From positions 124,001-188,000 of the forward strand of contig NZ_CP093366.1 of NCBI RefSeq assembly GCF_023380265.1: a stretch of 64,000 nt of DNA, written 5' to 3'. The position numbers and the translations under genes were made by a program. This document shows, in pieces, positions 63,537-64,000 of this stretch (position 1 is its first letter; each line of letters starts with the position of its first letter). A model generated the notes under the pieces. The model searched no databases, was not told where the DNA came from, and was given only the letters and a program-made list of their open reading frames with translations. This stretch comes from Bombilactobacillus folatiphilus (GTDB taxonomy: Bacteria; Bacillota; Bacilli; Lactobacillales; Lactobacillaceae).

Positions 63537-64000
63537 ATGTCAGTTGCACAAAATGTTCCAAAATTAACGCAAAAAGAATTGAAAAAACGCTATTGGTCCT
63601 TTGTTTGGCGGTCGTACGCGATTCAGGCGTCGTGGAATTATGAAGGTCAAATGAATCTGGGTTTTATGTACGGAATTGCTCCGATTATTGATCGTATTTA
63701 TGGTGATGGACGACCAGAAACACTCGAAATGAAAAAAGAGGCTTATAAAAGACATTTAGCGTTTTATAATTGTACGCCGCAAACCAGTGCCTTTGTTTTG
63801 GGCATTACTGCTTCGATGGAAGAAGAATATGCGCGCAAGCCAGATGAGTTTGATCCCAATTCAATCAATGCTGTGAAGTCGTCACTGATGGGGCCGTTGT
63901 CAGGAGTTGGGGATTCCTTTTTCCAAGGCACAATTAAGATTTTGGCCTTTGGCTTGGGCATCACATTTGCCAAGCAAGGCAATATCTTGGGCCCCATTTT
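63537..64000 (+). CDS. mannose-class PTS EIID component (partial, runs off the window)
   Basis: The first 154 residues of an EIID subunit: TQKELKKRYWSFVWRSYAIQ, then ASWNYEGQMNLGFMYGIAPI and a GPLSGVGDSFFQGT motif, all typical of the family. The window edge cuts it at about half of its normal 270-300 residues. AAAGGAGG lies before the ATG at 63537. It is the fourth gene of the sigma-54-dependent PTS operon. Confidence 0.88.
   Translation, partial: MSVAQNVPKLTQKELKKRYWSFVWRSYAIQASWNYEGQMNLGFMYGIAPIIDRIYGDGRPETLEMKKEAYKRHLAFYNCTPQTSAFVLGITASMEEEYARKPDEFDPNSINAVKSSLMGPLSGVGDSFFQGTIKILAFGLGITFAKQGNILGPI

Noticed and set aside
1..64000. tRNA, rRNA, CRISPR arrays, prophage or complete insertion sequences
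   Set aside because: None seen by eye: no cloverleaf-like GGTTCGAATCC ends, no regularly spaced repeats, no transposase or phage genes.

Overview
The window looks like a chromosome segment of a low-GC lactic acid bacterium, most likely a member of the Lactobacillaceae. I infer this from AGGAGG-type ribosome sites, compact operons ended by hairpin/T-run terminators, a class Ib ribonucleotide reductase (nrdHIEF), Opp/PepI peptide use, LacI and cre control of ribose genes, a mannose-class PTS driven by sigma-54 and a LevR-type activator, and a pyruvoyl histidine decarboxylase cluster of the lactobacillus type. I do not commit to a genus.

Layout. 0-4.1 kb (minus strand): amino-acid permease, a NADH-oxidase-fold flavoprotein lacking its catalytic cysteine, and an Mga-type regulator. 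4.3-6 kb: unknown protein, TauE-type exporter and DUF1634 partner. 6-10.2 kb: an orphan galactitol-type EIIC divergent from rbsR-rpe-rbsK, with RbsR operators and cre sites between them. 10.3-12.3 kb: HxlR regulator divergent from a 14-TM drug-efflux protein. 12.4-16.2 kb: nrdHIEF with tandem NrdR-like boxes. 16.4-18.8 kb: membrane protein, DUF2187, guanylate-kinase homologue, NlpC/P60 hydrolase. 18.9-21.2 kb: a decayed AT-rich stretch with two pseudogenes and small ORFs. 21.3-28.8 kb: oppA2-oppA-oppB-C-D-F. 29-35.3 kb: secreted repeat protein, hflX, APC permease, BceAB-like transporter. 35.7-38.6 kb: glnQ-H-P-P amino-acid transporter. 38.6-41.9 kb: phosphatase, proline iminopeptidase, and a broken NADH peroxidase gene. 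42.2-47 kb: an attenuator-controlled permease, then hdcA-hdcP-hdcB. 47.3-49.7 kb: a large secreted protein whose 5' end is broken at a G12 tract. 49.9-51.7 kb: small type I toxin candidate, RRNPP regulator, SRPBCC protein. 51.9-56.2 kb: GntR-ABC module and HelD. 56.3 kb to the end: MFS transporter, rpoN, levR-like activator, and mannose-class PTS EIIA-B-C-D, with EIID cut by the window edge.

How it works together. Much of the window is nutrient capture: peptides (Opp, PepI), amino acids (Gln-type ABC, several APC permeases), ribose, and a PTS sugar. Histidine decarboxylation plus histidine/histamine exchange would supply proton motive force and acid resistance. rpoN, its activator and the target PTS lie consecutively, so the regulator, sigma factor, promoter and target can all be read from one stretch.

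Most notable observations. (1) A complete classical peptide-attenuator lies upstream of the permease at 42400: a Thr-rich 29-residue leader ORF, a protector hairpin, an antiterminator and a strong terminator. (2) A G12 homopolymer interrupts the signal peptide of a 780-residue secreted protein, suggesting phase variation or decay. (3) A consensus -24/-12 sigma-54 promoter is embedded in the terminator hairpin of the activator gene. (4) NADH peroxidase is inactivated by two lesions, while a second family member lacks both catalytic residues. (5) A second OppA has lost its lipobox cysteine through what looks like one base change.
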